A stretch of 9,419 nucleotides of DNA from Ignavibacteriaceae bacterium (lineage in GTDB: Bacteria > Bacteroidota > Ignavibacteria > Ignavibacteriales > Ignavibacteriaceae), in the NCBI GenBank assembly GCA_026193755.1, contig JAPHUI010000422.1, positions 1 through 9,419 on the forward strand, written 5' to 3'. The position numbers and the translations under genes are program-made. A model generated the notes under the pieces. It was given only the letters and a program-made list of their open reading frames with translations, made no database searches and was not told the DNA's origin. Each line of letters opens with the position of its first letter. Position 1 is the first letter of the stretch. Positions 8,028 through 9,419 of the stretch are shown in pieces.

Positions 8028-8040
8028 GCGAAATTTCGCT
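8027..8040. promoter_or_regulatory. Perfect 14-bp palindrome, candidate operator
   Basis: AGCGAAATTTCGCT reads identically on both strands. It is the longest perfect palindrome I found in the divergent region, and contains four G/C positions in very AT-rich DNA. It lies next to the proposed -35 of the operon promoter and is centred 22 bp (about two helical turns) from the TTTGCAAA core at 8052-8059. A dimeric helix-turn-helix protein such as the adjacent regulator is the natural candidate to bind it; this is inference. Confidence 0.5.
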
Positions 8041-8050
8041 AATAATGAAA

Positions 8051-8060
8051 ATTTGCAAAT
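8051..8060. promoter_or_regulatory. TTTGCAAA palindrome, candidate RamB/PrpR-like operator
   Basis: ATTTGCAAAT is a perfect 10-bp palindrome with core TTTGCAAA at 8052-8059. The stretch 8047-8059 agrees at 11 of 13 positions with the RamB site as I recall it (AAAAGTTTGCAAA), and TTTGCAAA is the core remembered for mycobacterial PrpR. The adjacent gene encodes a protein of the same regulator family. The core overlaps the proposed -35 of the regulator promoter, which would suit autoregulation. Conservation of specificity across phyla is unproven. Confidence 0.5.
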
Positions 8061-8083
8061 AATTGTTAAAGATTTCATATATT
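8054..8083 (+). promoter_or_regulatory. Candidate promoter of the XRE regulator gene
   Basis: TTGCAA (8054-8059) and TATATT (8078-8083) are separated by 18 bp, agreeing with sigma70 boxes at 4 of 6 and 5 of 6. The -10 is 21 bp before the proposed GTG start at 8105, leaving a short leader. The -35 falls inside the TTTGCAAA palindrome. AT-rich sequence makes such matches easy to find. Confidence 0.35.
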
Positions 8084-8104
8084 AGTGTAATCGAAAGAAA
8101 TAAA

Positions 8105-9419
8105 GTGGAAAATAAAAAAAGCTACATAAAGCTAATATTAGGTCTGAAATTGAAGCAGCTTCGTCTGGAGAAGCAGCTCTCATTAAATGAACTGGCAGAA
8201 AAAAGTTCACTTTCAGTTTCTTACATTAATGAAATTGAGAAGGGCAAGAAATATCCTAAGGCTGAAAAGATTGCACAGTTAGCACAAGCCTTAGGTGTAA
8301 ACTATGATAATCTGGTTTCACTAAAGCTTACTAAAAACCTGACACCAATTGCTGAATTAATAGATTCAAATATTCTTGAGATGCTGCCGCTCGATCATTA
8401 TGGAATTGATCTGAACAAATTCATTTCTTTAATGTCTGACGCTTCCTATCAATTAAGTGCCTTAGTTTCAACTATAATTGAATTAGCACGCAATACAGAA
8501 ATGAGTCAAAATAATTTTAGTCGAACAGCATTAAGGATCTATAAAGAAATTAATGAAAACTATTTAGAAGATATTGAGAATGCAGTAAATAAATTTGTTG
8601 GAGAATTCAATATAAATGCTACTCATCCTTTAAGTTATGAAACGCTAAGAAATATTTTGGTAAACCGATATAATTATTCTTTAGATGAAATTAGATTTAA
8701 AGACTTTGATGAGCTTAAAGAACTACGTGGTGTAATGAAACCCGGGAAACAACCAACTTTATTTCTAAATCCTGATCTCTCCAATGCCCAAAAATTATTT
8801 ATTGTTGGTAAGGAGCTTGCATACAATTACTTAGGTATAAAAAACAGAAGCTATATTCATTCTAGCTTAAAGCTAAACACTTTTGACCACCTACTTAATA
8901 ATTACATATCTGCATACATTTCGACTGCTTTATTATTAAATAGAAATTTATTCATAAAAGATATTGATGATTTCTTCGCTCAGAAAAAATGGGACGAAAA
9001 TTTTATCATTAATTTAATTAATAAATATGATGCGACTCCTGAAATGTTCTTTCAAAGATTAGCCAATCTTTCCGGAAAAGTATGGGGATTAAAAAGATAT
9101 ATTTTCCTAAGGTTTAATACTAACGCAGAAATAAACCGATATGAGCTCACAAAAGAAGTACGATTAAATATAAAGCAAAATCCTGGTGGTTACCAAACCA
9201 GCGAGCATTATTGCCGTCGCTGGAGTTCAATCGAACTATTGAATAATATTAAAGAAGAGAAACAGCGAAATGATAGTGGTGGCAATATGAAAATCGGAAT
9301 TATTCATTCCAGGTTTCATGAAACCGATGACGAGTACCTATCATTTTCAATAGCTCAACAAAATGTTTTAGATAAAAATACATTTACCAGCGTTACACTT
9401 GGTTTATATATGGATGATC
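8105..9419 (+). CDS. XRE-family regulator with degenerate M78 domain and ScfRs-type C-terminus (cut off by window edge)
   Basis: 438 residues are visible and the frame is open to the right edge. Residues about 9-70 form a Cro/CI-type helix-turn-helix (LSLNELAEKSSLSVSYINEIEKG at its core). After a helical linker, residues about 175-275 resemble the IrrE/Peptidase_M78 domain (PTLFLNPDLS, then LFIVGKELAY), but the HExxH zinc site is KELAY (236-240), so peptidase activity is not expected. Residues about 300-438 begin a domain like the short-chain fatty acyl-CoA regulators (ScfRs), with EHYCRRW (367-373) and Cys370 the only cysteine seen. The family includes RamB and PrpR, the latter reported to bind acyl-CoA and an Fe-S cluster. 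GTG at 8105 is chosen because it begins just before the DNA-binding domain, with weak GAAAG 7 nt upstream; TTG at 8063 is an in-frame alternative. Divergence from a beta-oxidation operon suggests it controls that operon, as repressor or activator. A phage-type repressor is less likely given the C-terminal domain. Confidence 0.88.
   Translation, partial: MENKKSYIKLILGLKLKQLRLEKQLSLNELAEKSSLSVSYINEIEKGKKYPKAEKIAQLAQALGVNYDNLVSLKLTKNLTPIAELIDSNILEMLPLDHYGIDLNKFISLMSDASYQLSALVSTIIELARNTEMSQNNFSRTALRIYKEINENYLEDIENAVNKFVGEFNINATHPLSYETLRNILVNRYNYSLDEIRFKDFDELKELRGVMKPGKQPTLFLNPDLSNAQKLFIVGKELAYNYLGIKNRSYIHSSLKLNTFDHLLNNYISAYISTALLLNRNLFIKDIDDFFAQKKWDENFIINLINKYDATPEMFFQRLANLSGKVWGLKRYIFLRFNTNAEINRYELTKEVRLNIKQNPGGYQTSEHYCRRWSSIELLNNIKEEKQRNDSGGNMKIGIIHSRFHETDDEYLSFSIAQQNVLDKNTFTSVTLGLYMDD

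Noticed and set aside
8105..9419. Phage repressor or XRE/ImmA-type toxin-antitoxin interpretation of the regulator
   Set aside because: There are no phage or toxin neighbours, the HExxH site is lost, and the C-terminal region resembles the fatty acyl-CoA regulator family.

Overview
The window is AT-rich (about one third G+C by eye). It carries a compact fatty-acid beta-oxidation gene cluster on the minus strand and a divergently transcribed regulator on the plus strand. Protein style, low G+C and a mix of weak and clear Shine-Dalgarno sites point to the Bacteroidota/Ignavibacteriota side of the tree. This placement is a low-confidence impression, not a demonstrated one. There are no rRNA, tRNA or CRISPR features, and no insertion sequence.

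Minus strand, in transcription order: a long-chain acyl-CoA synthetase (7944-6169) that activates fatty acids; a bifunctional 3-hydroxyacyl-CoA dehydrogenase/enoyl-CoA hydratase of FadN type, with the dehydrogenase first (6156-3751); a thiolase (3712-2537); a long acyl-CoA dehydrogenase of VLCAD/ACAD9 type (2502-712); and, after a 180-bp gap, a 2,4-dienoyl-CoA reductase of the SDR superfamily (531 to the left edge, incomplete). The first four genes are separated by only 12, 38 and 34 bp and look like one operon. The N-A-E order is that of the fadNAE operon of Bacillus subtilis. Together they cover activation, dehydrogenation, hydration, second dehydrogenation and thiolysis, plus one auxiliary step for polyunsaturated chains. 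Electron-transferring flavoprotein and an enoyl-CoA isomerase are not in the window.

The 180-bp gap before the reductase holds a REP-like element: two hairpins in inverted orientation whose stems differ by compensatory base changes.

Plus strand: from 8105 to the right edge runs a XRE-type regulator (438 residues visible). It has an N-terminal helix-turn-helix, a degenerate M78/IrrE-like domain in which HExxH has become KELAY, and the start of a short-chain fatty acyl-CoA regulator (ScfRs) domain. Relatives such as RamB and PrpR control acetate and propionate metabolism in actinobacteria. The 160-bp divergent promoter region contains a TTTGCAAA core, which resembles the site recalled for RamB/PrpR, and a perfect 14-bp palindrome centred 22 bp away. 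It also holds a hairpin in the predicted leader of the operon. The most interesting hypothesis here is a local acyl-CoA-responsive switch controlling beta-oxidation, built on a regulator family best known from short-chain acid metabolism.
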